From Hyalangium gracile (GTDB lineage: Bacteria > Myxococcota > Myxococcia > Myxococcales > Myxococcaceae): 64,000 bases of DNA. The notes under the pieces were generated by a model. It worked only from the letters and a program-made list of their open reading frames with translations, was not told the origin of the DNA and did no database searches. The position numbers and the translations under genes were made by a program. The stretch spans positions 248,001 to 312,000 of the forward strand of contig NZ_JAHXBG010000009.1 of NCBI RefSeq assembly GCF_020103725.1. Reading direction: 5' to 3'. This document shows positions 7,422-15,620 of the stretch, piece by piece (within the stretch, counting starts at the first letter, position 1; each line of letters starts with the position of its first letter).

Positions 7422-9590
7422 ATGCCCAACTCCCACATCACCATGCCGCCCCGCTCGCGCGCCGAGCCCTCCTCTCGTGAGGTGGACGCCTTCTGTGTGC
7501 GCTATGCCCCCCGTGCTCCGGGCCATGCGTCCGTGAGGGACTTGTGCCGGCTGCTGTATGCCCTGCCCACGGACGGGCTGGAGAGCCGCTTCTCCTGGGT
7601 GGAGAAGCTCGTGGCCTGGCTGCGCGAGCCGCGCCCCGCGCATGGGCTCGTCGAGGCCGATGAGCCCGAGAGCTCCGCCGCCGCCAGCCGATTGACGCTG
7701 CTGCTCCGGGTGCTCGAGGGTGAGGCCGCCACGCGACAGGCCGTGGCCCGGCTGGTGGGCCACATCGCCGCCGAGGCCCGGGGCCTGAAGCTCTTCGCCC
7801 AGGTGGGCCTGCCGGGCCGCCAGGGCTTCTTCTCCGAGCTCACCGACCGCGTGCTGCGGCACCTGCTCCCCGCGCCGCCGGATCCGGAGCGGCTCTCGGA
7901 GCTGCTGCTGCGGCTGTTCCCGGGCCCCGCGGAGCTGGACTGGCTGCAGTCCCTTCCCATCGCGCCCCTGGCGCGGCTGCTCGCCCTGGTGAGCGAGCCG
8001 CAGCACCCGCTGCCCGCGCCCGCCGGGTTGATGCGCTCCCACCTGGTGGATGCCCTCACCCTGGTGGCCGCGCAGACGGCGGCGCTGGGGCTGGCCGAGG
8101 ACGTGCGAGACCGCAGCCCCGAGGTGGCCTTCCGCGCCTCGCCCTTCCTGCGCCTGCGCCGTAGCTGCGACAGCGTGCTGGCCCGTGACGCGGCCCAGGA
8201 CACCCTGCGCGAGCTGAACGCCGCGCTGGGGGAGTGCCGGCAGGTGGTCACCCTCGTCACCGGCCACCTCGAGCAGTCCGGCGTGAGCGTGGACCTCGTG
8301 TACCGCCTGGAGCGCATCTGGCGCGGGCTGGACCGCATGGAGGCCATCGCCCGGGTGCTCGGGGCGGCCCGGGGCGAGGAGCGCTGCCGCGAGGGGCTGG
8401 TGCTCGTGACGGAGCTGCTGCGCCACGCGTACTCGGACCGCTCCGTGCGGGCGCTGATGCGCACCAACCTCCGGCTCCTGGCGCGCAAGGTCATCGAGCG
8501 CGCCGGCCACTCGGGCGAGCACTCCATCACCTCCAGCCGGGCCGAGTTCCACGCCCTGCTGCACTCGGCCGCGGGAGGCGGGCTGCTCACCGCCTTCACG
8601 GCGGCGCTCACGCTCTTCCTCACGAAGCTCGCGCTGGCGCCCTTCTTCGGCGGCCTGCTCGCCGCGCTCACCTACGCCGGCAGCTTCGTGCTGATGCAGC
8701 TGCTCGGCTTCACCCTCGCCACCCAGCAGCACTCCACGACGGCGGCGACTCTGGCGGGAGCCATCGGCGAGGGGGGTACCCGCGAGCGGCTGCGGCGGCT
8801 GGTGGAGCTCATCCCCCGCATCACCCGCTCCCAGCTCGCGGCGGCCCTGGGCAACCTGAGCTGCGTGATGCCCGCCGCGGTGGGCCTGGCCCTCGCCTGG
8901 CAGCACCTCACCGGTCAGCCGTTCCTCACCGTCGAGAAGGCTCGCGGCATCGTGGAGTCCTTCCATCCCTGGCGCAGCGGCACCCTGCTGTGGGCCGCCT
9001 TCACCGGCGGGCTGCTCTGGGCCTCGAGCCTGGCGGCGGGCTGGCTCGAGAACTTCCTCGTCTACCGGCGCATCCCCGAGGCGCTCGCCCACCACCGCGG
9101 GGTGCGGAGGATGCTCGGCGAGGCCCGCGCCCAGCGCCTCGCGGAGGCCGTGCTGCGCCACTCGGCAGGAATCGGCGGCGGCGTCACGCTGGGCGTCCTG
9201 CTGGCCATCGCCCCGGGCATCGGGCGCTTCTTCGGCCTGCCCCTGGCCGTGCGCCACGTCACCCTCTCCTTCGGCGCGCTGGCCTTCGCCGGGTGCGCCC
9301 TGGGGCCCGAGGCGGTGACGCAGCCCGACTTCCTCGCCGCCCTGCTGGGCGTGCTGGCCATCGGCGCCCTCAACCTGGCTGTCTCCTTCGCGCTCGCCCT
9401 TGCCGTGGCCCTCCGAGCCCGAGACGTGCCACTCAAGGACGGCCTGCTGCTGGCCCGGGCGCTCGCGGTGCGCTTCCTGCGCCAGCCCCGCGCCTTCCTG
9501 CTCCCCCCACCCGAGACGCCCGCCTCCCACCCGGCCGAGGCGCCTGGAGCCGCTGACTCCGCTCCCGCCCCCGGCCCACCTGCCCTCTGA
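7422..9590 (+). CDS. Gcr-family ('site-specific recombinase' COG4389) integral membrane protein
   Basis: A 722-residue protein with a soluble, Leu/Arg-rich N-terminal half and a membrane-embedded C-terminal half. The segment GGGLLTAFTAALTLFLTKLA, the following LLGFTLATQQHSTTAATLA and the preceding helical region match the Gcr family, which databases label 'site-specific recombinase'. No recombinase catalytic motif (Ser or Tyr type) is visible and several membrane spans are, so the recombinase label looks historical; the true role is unknown. The C-terminus is Pro/Ala-rich. It sits between a periplasmic lipid-binding protein and an RND lipid-type transporter on the same strand, suggesting an envelope role. 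Confidence 0.7.
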   Translation: MPNSHITMPPRSRAEPSSREVDAFCVRYAPRAPGHASVRDLCRLLYALPTDGLESRFSWVEKLVAWLREPRPAHGLVEADEPESSAAASRLTLLLRVLEGEAATRQAVARLVGHIAAEARGLKLFAQVGLPGRQGFFSELTDRVLRHLLPAPPDPERLSELLLRLFPGPAELDWLQSLPIAPLARLLALVSEPQHPLPAPAGLMRSHLVDALTLVAAQTAALGLAEDVRDRSPEVAFRASPFLRLRRSCDSVLARDAAQDTLRELNAALGECRQVVTLVTGHLEQSGVSVDLVYRLERIWRGLDRMEAIARVLGAARGEERCREGLVLVTELLRHAYSDRSVRALMRTNLRLLARKVIERAGHSGEHSITSSRAEFHALLHSAAGGGLLTAFTAALTLFLTKLALAPFFGGLLAALTYAGSFVLMQLLGFTLATQQHSTTAATLAGAIGEGGTRERLRRLVELIPRITRSQLAAALGNLSCVMPAAVGLALAWQHLTGQPFLTVEKARGIVESFHPWRSGTLLWAAFTGGLLWASSLAAGWLENFLVYRRIPEALAHHRGVRRMLGEARAQRLAEAVLRHSAGIGGGVTLGVLLAIAPGIGRFFGLPLAVRHVTLSFGALAFAGCALGPEAVTQPDFLAALLGVLAIGALNLAVSFALALAVALRARDVPLKDGLLLARALAVRFLRQPRAFLLPPPETPASHPAEAPGAADSAPAPGPPAL

Positions 9591-9711
9591 GGGAGGAACC
9601 GGCGCGCCTACCACGGGCCCCTGACAGTTTCGAGGGTGGCCGGCGCCCCAGCGACCGGCCGCCCATGCGCTGCTTCCGGGCGAGGCCGTTTGCCGGTAGG
9701 GTCGCGCGCAC

Positions 9712-12321
9712 ATGAGCGCCTCGTCCCACCCGCCGCACCGCTTCGCTCTCGCCTACGCCGGACTCATGGTCCGCAGGCCGGGCCTGGTCCTCCTCGTCAT
9801 CCTCGCGCTGCTCGGCGTCTCCGCCTGGGGCACCTCGAAGCTGACCATCAACTCCAACCAGCTCGATCTCATCTCGCAGGATCTCCCCGAGGTGAAGGAG
9901 GTCAAGCGCATCATCGACATGGTCGGTGGCAGCGGCTACTTCATGCTCGCGCTGCGCTCCTCGGACGAGGCCACCCTCAAGCGCGTCGCGGACGACCTGG
10001 CGGCGAGGCTCCAGGCGGACAAGGAGAACGTCCGCTTCGTCACCTACAAGATTCCCGTCGAGTTCGTGCAGCAGAACATGGCCCTCTTCATCAAGACGGA
10101 GGACCTGGCCGAGGGCAAGTCGCGCATCAGCCGCTACATGAAGGACCAGCTGCGCCGCAACAACCCGTTCTTCATCGAGCTGAAGAAGACCGAGCCCGTG
10201 AAGCTCGACCTGCAGGACCTGATCAACAAGTACTCCAGCGTCGGCAAGAAGAGCATCATCGACGACTACTACATCTCGCCCGATCGCAAGATGATGATGA
10301 TGCTCATCAAGCCGATGTGGGACACCAACGAGCTCGGCAAGACGAAGGCCTACGTCACCAAGCTCACCCAGGAGCTGGCCGAGTACTCCAAGACGAACCC
10401 CCAGGGCGTGAAGCTGGTGGAGGACTACGAGCTGATGGGTGACGACAAGACGGTCGCCTACGGCTACACCGGCTCGTACAAGACGGCGGTGGACGACTCG
10501 TACGCCATCGAGGAGTCGCTCCAGCCGGTGGCCATCTACGCCTTCCTGGCCATCCTGGCCATCACCATCGCCTTCTTCCGCAAGTGGGCGCCCACCGTCA
10601 TCGTCGTGAGCGGCATGGTGATTGGCACCATCATCACCATGGGCTTCACCTACGCCACCGTGGGTGAGCTCAACATGATCACCAGCATCCTGGGCGGAAT
10701 CCTGATGGGGTTCGGCATCGACTTCGGCATCCACTTCGTCTTCCGCACGAGGCTGGAGCTGGGCGCCGGCAAGCCGTACGACATCGCCATCCGGGACGCC
10801 ATCATCAACGCGGGCCGCCCGGCCATGGTGTCCGCGGTGGTGACGGCCGGCTCGTTCTTCGTGCTCATGGTCAGCGAGTTCCGCGGCTTCAGCCAGTTCG
10901 GCTTCCTGGCCGGCTGCGGCACGCTCATCCTCGGCCTCACCCTGTTCTCGTGGAGCCCGGCGCTGCTGGCGCTCATCGGCCGCATGAACCCCGCGCTGCC
11001 CGCGCGGCTCATCGGCACCATGACGCCCCCGGCCACCAACAACGCCTCGGGCAAGGAGATCCGCTTCCCCCGGCCCGGCCTGCTGCTGGGCGTCAGCTCC
11101 ACCATCGTCGTGCTGGTGTGCGCGTGCGCCATCCCCTGGAGCAGCCAGGAGGTGTCCGCCAGCAAGGAGCTGCCCCTGCTCGAGCGCATCACCCACGGCG
11201 TGCGCTTCAACTACAACACCCGCGCGCTGATGCCGGCCAACCAGCCCTCCGTCCAGCTCCAGGACGAGATCGCCCGCCGGTTCCAGATCTCCAGCGACCC
11301 CATCGCCGTCTACACCAAGACGCTCGAGGAGGCGAAGGAGGTCTACGACGAGCTGACGCTGAACAAGGAGAAGTACAAGTCCATCGACCAGGTGGTCAGC
11401 ATCTACACCTTCGTGCCTCCGCCCGAGGTGGCCCAGGCCAACGCGAAGATCCTCCAGGAGTGGCAGGAGGAGCTGAAGGACATCGACGTGGCCGCCCTGC
11501 CGCCCGAGATGCAGGAGAAGGCCGCCGTCTTCAAGAAGATGCTGGAGGCGCGGCCCTTCGACGTGAAGGGCGTGCCGGAGATCTACGCCACCCAGTTCCG
11601 CCACCTGCCCACCACGAAGCCGGAGAACCACGGCTTCCTCACGTTCATCTACCCGAGCGTGGACCTGTGGGACGGCAAGCTGATGCTCCAGTTCGCCGAC
11701 GAGACGAGCGTCATCAAGACCGCCTCCGGCAAGGAGTTCCGCTCCGCCGGCGCCGCGCAGCTCTACGCGCGGCTGGCGCGCATCGTCCTCAAGGATGGGC
11801 AGCTCACCGTCATCCTGGTGGCGCTGTGGATCCTCGTCATGCACTTCGCGGACTTCCGCAGCGTGCCGCTGGCGCTCGCCTCCGTCATTCCGCTCACCGT
11901 GGGCCTGGCGATGATGCTGGGGTTCATGGCCATCTTCGATCTGCGCCTGAACTTCATGAACATCATCATCCTGCCCATCCTCCTGGGCTTCGGAGTGAGC
12001 CACGGCCTCTACCTGCTCCACCGCTTCCTGGAGGGCACCTCGCCCGTGGTGGCGCTGCGCAGCGTGGGCGCCGCGGTGGCCTCCTCCACGCTGACGGCGG
12101 TGTCCGGCTTCGCCGCGCTACTGGCGGCCAGCCACAACGGCCTGCGCTCCATGGGACTGGTGGCCTGCATCGGCCTCATCACCACGCTGGTGGTGTCCTT
12201 CACGGTGCTCGCCGCGGTGATGCAGCTGATGCACGACCGGCGCGTGCGCAAGGCCGGTCAGCAGCCCCCCTCGGACACCGGGACCCCCGGGGGCCCGAGC
12301 GCCGAGACCCGGGCCGCCTAG
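9712..12321 (+). CDS. MMPL/RND-superfamily transporter (HAE3 or HpnN-like)
   Basis: This 869-residue protein shows the RND plan: one N-terminal membrane helix, a large periplasmic loop, a block of membrane helices starting near residue 265, and then a second loop and helix block. TM4 of the first half carries GFGIDFGIHFVFR, whose Asp fits the proton relay; the matching place in the second half reads GFGVSHGLYLLHR, without an Asp. The length fits HpnN and other MMPL exporters of lipids, rather than drug pumps of about 1,040 residues. The start ATG at 9712 is followed by a short cytoplasmic segment. A lipoprotein gene follows after two hairpins, and an MlaC-like protein lies upstream, both consistent with lipid export to the outer membrane. 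Confidence 0.85.
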   Translation: MSASSHPPHRFALAYAGLMVRRPGLVLLVILALLGVSAWGTSKLTINSNQLDLISQDLPEVKEVKRIIDMVGGSGYFMLALRSSDEATLKRVADDLAARLQADKENVRFVTYKIPVEFVQQNMALFIKTEDLAEGKSRISRYMKDQLRRNNPFFIELKKTEPVKLDLQDLINKYSSVGKKSIIDDYYISPDRKMMMMLIKPMWDTNELGKTKAYVTKLTQELAEYSKTNPQGVKLVEDYELMGDDKTVAYGYTGSYKTAVDDSYAIEESLQPVAIYAFLAILAITIAFFRKWAPTVIVVSGMVIGTIITMGFTYATVGELNMITSILGGILMGFGIDFGIHFVFRTRLELGAGKPYDIAIRDAIINAGRPAMVSAVVTAGSFFVLMVSEFRGFSQFGFLAGCGTLILGLTLFSWSPALLALIGRMNPALPARLIGTMTPPATNNASGKEIRFPRPGLLLGVSSTIVVLVCACAIPWSSQEVSASKELPLLERITHGVRFNYNTRALMPANQPSVQLQDEIARRFQISSDPIAVYTKTLEEAKEVYDELTLNKEKYKSIDQVVSIYTFVPPPEVAQANAKILQEWQEELKDIDVAALPPEMQEKAAVFKKMLEARPFDVKGVPEIYATQFRHLPTTKPENHGFLTFIYPSVDLWDGKLMLQFADETSVIKTASGKEFRSAGAAQLYARLARIVLKDGQLTVILVALWILVMHFADFRSVPLALASVIPLTVGLAMMLGFMAIFDLRLNFMNIIILPILLGFGVSHGLYLLHRFLEGTSPVVALRSVGAAVASSTLTAVSGFAALLAASHNGLRSMGLVACIGLITTLVVSFTVLAAVMQLMHDRRVRKAGQQPPSDTGTPGGPSAETRAA

Positions 12322-12335
12322 CCCGCAGCAGCGTT

Positions 12336-12385
12336 CCGGGGCCTCGAGCCCCGGCATGAACGGAGGCCCCTCCGCGCGAGGGGCC
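12336..12385 (+). other. two tandem GC-rich hairpins between transporter and lipoprotein genes
   Basis: The first is a perfect 7-bp stem, CCGGGGC (12336-12342) with GCCCCGG (12348-12354). The second is a perfect 8-bp stem, GGCCCCTC (12365-12372) with GAGGGGCC (12378-12385). Neither is followed by a T tract; the second ends just before the AGAGGGAG ribosome site of the lipoprotein gene. They may stabilise or separate the two messages. Confidence 0.45.
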
Positions 12386-12399
12386 GGGAGAGGGAGACG

Positions 12400-12999
12400 A
12401 TGATGACGAAGCGACTCGCGCTCGCGGTGGGCCTGGCGGGGCTGGCGGCCTGCGCCACGGTGAAGGACAGCTTCACCCGCCCCGACTACGAGCAGGTGGA
12501 TCAGCACAAGGTGAAGCGGCTGGCCGTGGTGACGCAGCCGCTGCCCGACGGCAAGCAGGCCCTGGGCGAGCTGTGGAGCCTCATCGCCCGCCAGTACATC
12601 AACCAGAACCGCGACTTCCTGGTGAAGTCCAACACCACCCTGGCCGAGCCCGCCACCGACGCCTCGCTCAAGGCGCTGTGCGTCGAGGGCATCGAGGGCG
12701 TGCTCCTGCTGGTGCCCGAGGTGAAGCGCACCCAGGACGGCGCGGACGAGGCGGTGCGCGCCCGGCTGATGCGCTGCGAGGACGGCCAGGACGTGTGGAC
12801 GGCCGAGGCCACCGGGAGCTGGGGCTCGCAGGACGAGAAGTACCGCGAGCGCGCCGCGCAGTACGTCCAGCAGTTCGGGCCCGAGGTGGAGCCCTACGTC
12901 GTCCCCACCTACAAGCTGCTCAAGGCCACGCTCGACACGCTGCCCAACCCCAAGCTCACCGAGCAGGACATCGACGAGAAGATCGAGCTGGGGGAGTAG
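12400..12999 (+). CDS. small lipoprotein, MXAN_6521/LA_1396-like family
   Basis: A 199-residue protein with a lipoprotein signal MMTKRLALAVGLAGLAAC, the Cys at residue 18 being the likely lipidation site; the following ATV does not suggest inner-membrane retention. The body contains VKRLAVVTQPLPDGKQALGE and a pattern like the small lipoproteins named for M. xanthus MXAN_6521; that match is from memory of the family and is not checked. No function is established. Its place directly behind an RND transporter suggests an outer-membrane accessory factor. Confidence 0.7.
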   Translation: MMTKRLALAVGLAGLAACATVKDSFTRPDYEQVDQHKVKRLAVVTQPLPDGKQALGELWSLIARQYINQNRDFLVKSNTTLAEPATDASLKALCVEGIEGVLLLVPEVKRTQDGADEAVRARLMRCEDGQDVWTAEATGSWGSQDEKYRERAAQYVQQFGPEVEPYVVPTYKLLKATLDTLPNPKLTEQDIDEKIELGE

Positions 13000-13005
13000 C
13001 CCTCC

Positions 13006-13512
13006 GTGGACGAGCGCACCATCGTCCTGCGCCTGGCGCTGGCGCTGCTGCTGGGCGGACTGCTCGGGCTGGAGCGGGAGCTGCGCGGCCAGTCCGCGGG
13101 GCTGCGCACGCACCTCATCGTGTGCCTGGGGGCCTGCCTCTTCACCCTGGTGAGCATCGCCGCCGGGGACACCGTGGCCGGCCCCGAGCCCGAGGGCCTC
13201 CGGGCCGACGTCACCCGCATCGCCAGCCAGGTGGTGGTGGGCATCGGCTTCCTGGGCGGCGGCGCCATCCTCCGCCACGGAACCTCCATCCGCGGGCTCA
13301 CCACCGCCGCCAACCTCTGGCTCACCGCCTCCGTGGGCCTGGCGGCTGGCTTCGGCTTCTTCCTCGGCGCCGCCGTCACCGTGGCCTTCGCCCTGCTGGT
13401 GCTCGTGGGCCTGCGCCCGGTGGAGCACCTGCTCGAGCGCATCCGCAAGCGCCGGGGCATTTCCCCCGAGAGCGCGCAGGAGCCCGAGGAGCCCGCTCCT
13501 CCTGGCCCGTAG
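13006..13512 (+). CDS. MgtC/SapB-family membrane protein
   Basis: A 168-residue protein starting at GTG 13006, seven bases after the previous stop. It has the MgtC/SapB pattern: LGGLLGLERELRGQSAGLRT after the first membrane helix and GIGFLGGGAILRHGTSIRGL, then TTAANLWLTASVGLAAG. Four to five membrane segments are followed by a short charged tail ending in Pro/Glu. The short type without a C-terminal ACT-like domain is common in environmental bacteria. The family is linked to magnesium limitation and membrane-potential homeostasis, but many members are uncharacterised. A small GCGGC/GCCGC hairpin lies downstream. Confidence 0.85.
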   Translation: MDERTIVLRLALALLLGGLLGLERELRGQSAGLRTHLIVCLGACLFTLVSIAAGDTVAGPEPEGLRADVTRIASQVVVGIGFLGGGAILRHGTSIRGLTTAANLWLTASVGLAAGFGFFLGAAVTVAFALLVLVGLRPVEHLLERIRKRRGISPESAQEPEEPAPPGP

Positions 13513-13582
13513 AAGCCCCTCCCAATGGAGCACGGCGGCTTTTGCCGCTCTTGCTCGCAAGGCTGGTTTGCGGCGCAGACCA

Positions 13583-13615
13583 GTTGTTGACGCCGAAAAA
13601 CAACGTCGTTAGCCT
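13583..13615 (+). promoter_or_regulatory. possible promoter/operator before the membrane-protein and regulator pair
   Basis: A locally AT-richer patch holds an inverted repeat GTTGTT (13583-13588) and AACAAC (13599-13604) and a TTGACG box (13587-13592) with a weak -10-like TAGCCT 17 bases further on. It lies about 50 bases before the start at 13667. The downstream pair encodes a winged-helix regulator, so self-control through this repeat is plausible but unproven. Confidence 0.3.
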
Positions 13616-13666
13616 GAGGACGTTGGTGGCAGGGGGAGCGCAGCATCTCGAGCGCGGAGGCCCATC

Positions 13667-14341
13667 ATGTCCGAGCTTCGCCGCATCCAGTTCGTGACGA
13701 GGTTCTTCCCATACCTGCAGGGGCTGCGCCTGCTGCCCATCGGGTTGGGGATGCTGGCCCTGGCGGCCTGGGCCGCGTGGCGAGGCTCTCCCGGAGCGGT
13801 GACGCTGCTGCGCCCCGAGCGACTGCCCGTGCTGCTGCTGGCCGCGCTGCCGGTGCTCGGCCTCTACTCGCTGCTGGGCCTGTACTACCGGCAGACGTAC
13901 GGCATGGTCCGCCAGCCGTGGACGACGCGCCGGCGGGTGCTGCGCGCCATGCTGACGGTGTCGTTGATGGGCATGGTGATGGGCATCCTCGAGCGCAGCG
14001 GCCCGAGCTCTCCCGCGCCCACCTCGTTCTTCCTGGGCCTGCTGGGGCTGAGCTTCACGTGGTGCTGGATCCGCAGCAGCTACCTGGCCCACCACTACTG
14101 CGTCACCGGGGTGGCGGTGATGATGTTCGCCACCGCCCACGCGCTGGGCTACCCGCCGGTGGGCGCGCTGCTCCAGACGCTTCCCTTTACCTCGGACGCG
14201 AACTGCCCCGAGGTGACGCTGTTCAGCACGTGGGGCACCGCCCTGGTCGTGCTCGGTCTGCTGGACCACCGCATGCTGGTCCAGACCCTGAGGCCCATCC
14301 CGGACTCCGAGCCGGATGCGACGCCGGGGGTGATGGGATGA
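13667..14341 (+). CDS. multi-pass membrane protein of unknown function
   Basis: A 224-residue protein with about six hydrophobic spans and little else recognisable. An Arg-rich loop, WTTRRRVLRA, sits mid-protein. I do not recognise the family. Its stop overlaps the start of the following winged-helix regulator gene by four bases (ATGA), so the two are translationally coupled, as seen when a small regulator controls its neighbouring membrane protein or resistance trait. A possible promoter with an inverted repeat lies upstream. Confidence 0.7.
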   Translation: MSELRRIQFVTRFFPYLQGLRLLPIGLGMLALAAWAAWRGSPGAVTLLRPERLPVLLLAALPVLGLYSLLGLYYRQTYGMVRQPWTTRRRVLRAMLTVSLMGMVMGILERSGPSSPAPTSFFLGLLGLSFTWCWIRSSYLAHHYCVTGVAVMMFATAHALGYPPVGALLQTLPFTSDANCPEVTLFSTWGTALVVLGLLDHRMLVQTLRPIPDSEPDATPGVMG

Positions 14342-14670
14342 AGGCGCCTTTCGAAGAGCTCGCCACGCTGGACCGGCTCGTCCATGAGCCCGCGCGGCTG
14401 TCCATCCTCACCGCCCTCGCCTCGTGCGAGAGCGCGGACTTCCTCTACCTGCAGCGGCTCACCGGGCTGTCCAAGGGCAACCTCTCCAGCCACCTGTCCA
14501 AGCTGGAGGAGGCCGGGCTGCTGGTGGTGACCAAGCAGTTCAAGGGCAAGACGCCCAACACGCAGCTGGCCATCAGCGAGCAGGGGCGTCAGGCCATCGA
14601 GCGGCACTGGGAGCAGCTCGACCGGCTGCGCAGCAGCACGCGGCGGTGGGAGCCGGAAGGCGCCGAGTAG
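14338..14670 (+). CDS. small winged-helix transcriptional regulator
   Basis: A 110-residue protein overlapping the preceding gene (ATGA). The pattern DRLVHEPARLSILTALAS, then LYLQRLTGLSKGNLSSHLSK and LEEAGLLVVTKQFKGKTPNT, is the classic winged-helix of the ArsR/MarR-like 'transcriptional regulator' group: a helix-turn-helix with recognition helix around SKGNLSSHLSK and a beta-wing. There is no visible metal site (no Cys-x-Cys), so the signal is unknown. The likely target is its own operon, possibly through the inverted repeat near 13583. Confidence 0.85.
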   Translation: MKAPFEELATLDRLVHEPARLSILTALASCESADFLYLQRLTGLSKGNLSSHLSKLEEAGLLVVTKQFKGKTPNTQLAISEQGRQAIERHWEQLDRLRSSTRRWEPEGAE

Positions 14671-14796
14671 CGCCCGCTCGCGCCAGTCGGCCCCTGGCGC
14701 TCCGTACAAGTCGTGTCTCTCCGGTCCTCGAGCAGCGGGGGGCCGGCACGGGGAAGGTGTGCCCGTGGAGTCTCTGCTGCATGGGGGTAGATCGAC

Positions 14797-15522
14797 ATGA
14801 TTGAAGCCAGGGGGTTGTCGAAGAACTGCCAGGGGAGCACCTCGGTCCGGAACGTGACGTTCACCGTCGCGCCGGGAGAGGTGGTGGGGATCCTCGGACC
14901 ACAGGGAGCGGGAAAGACGACGCTGCTGCGCATGCTCGCGGGCATCGTCGTGCCCTCGTCCGGAGAGAGCGTGGTGGCGGGGCTGAGCACCGGGGTGGAT
15001 CCGTTCCGCATCAAGAACCGGGTCGGCTATGTCACTGGAGACGCCTCGCTGCCGCCGCAGCCCACGCCGCGCGAGCTGCTCAAGCAGCGGGGGCAGCTGC
15101 ACCACATCCAGGCCCAGGAGCTGGCATCCCGCGTGGAGGCGCTCATCACGGCGTTCGAGCTGGAGCGGCTGGCGGATCAGCCCGTCGCGACGATGACGGC
15201 CGAGCAGCGACAGCGCTTCCACCTGGCGCGCGCGCTGCTGCACGATCCGCCGGCGCTCATCCTGGACGAGCCCACGCACTCGCTGGACATGCTGAGCGGA
15301 CACTTCGTGCTGATGGCCATCCGCGCCGCCCGTGACGCGGGCAAGGCCGTGCTGCTGGCCACCCGCTCGCTGAGCGACGCCGAGTACCTGTGCGACCGGG
15401 TCCTGCTGATGAACCAGGGCCAGGTGGTGGACCAGGGCACGCTCTCCGAGGTGTGCGCCCACGTCGGCGCGCGCACCTTCGCGGAGGCCGTGCTCCGACA
15501 GCTCCAGCTGCGCTCGGCCTGA
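14797..15522 (+). CDS. orphan ABC ATPase with degenerate signature and switch motifs
   Basis: A 241-residue nucleotide-binding domain of the NatA/CcmA-like type. Walker A (GPQGAGKTT) and Walker B (ALILDEPT, with Glu158) are intact. The ABC signature is MTAEQ (residues 133-137) instead of LSGGQ, and the switch His is replaced by Arg190 (LATRSLSDAEYLCDRV). Both changes should weaken ATP hydrolysis or sandwich formation. No permease is adjacent: upstream lies the membrane-protein/regulator pair 126 bases away, downstream the MbnPH region. It may act with a permease elsewhere, or be a regulatory ATP-binding protein. Confidence 0.85.
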   Translation: MIEARGLSKNCQGSTSVRNVTFTVAPGEVVGILGPQGAGKTTLLRMLAGIVVPSSGESVVAGLSTGVDPFRIKNRVGYVTGDASLPPQPTPRELLKQRGQLHHIQAQELASRVEALITAFELERLADQPVATMTAEQRQRFHLARALLHDPPALILDEPTHSLDMLSGHFVLMAIRAARDAGKAVLLATRSLSDAEYLCDRVLLMNQGQVVDQGTLSEVCAHVGARTFAEAVLRQLQLRSA

Positions 15523-15620
15523 GCCCCCCGCGAGCGCGGCCGTGCGCCCCCCACCCGGCCGCGCCGCGACAACTCACCGCAGGGCCCCGGCGAGGCGGCG
15601 TCTGTAGATTGAGCCTCGCC

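Noticed and set aside
7422-9590. A mobile-element recombinase
   Set aside because: The Gcr label suggests it, but the protein has membrane spans, no Ser/Tyr recombinase catalytic residues, and no terminal repeats or att sites nearby.
6567-9713. 1,048-codon minus-strand open frame opposite the MlaC-like and Gcr genes
   Set aside because: Composition is that of an antisense shadow (Gln/Gly/His/Arg-rich), with no recognisable domain.
12118-13560. Long minus-strand open frame across the lipoprotein and mgtC-like genes
   Set aside because: It is His/Gln/Glu-rich shadow sequence with no ribosome site or family pattern; the plus-strand genes explain the region. Many other long opposite-strand frames in this high-GC window were dropped for the same reason.
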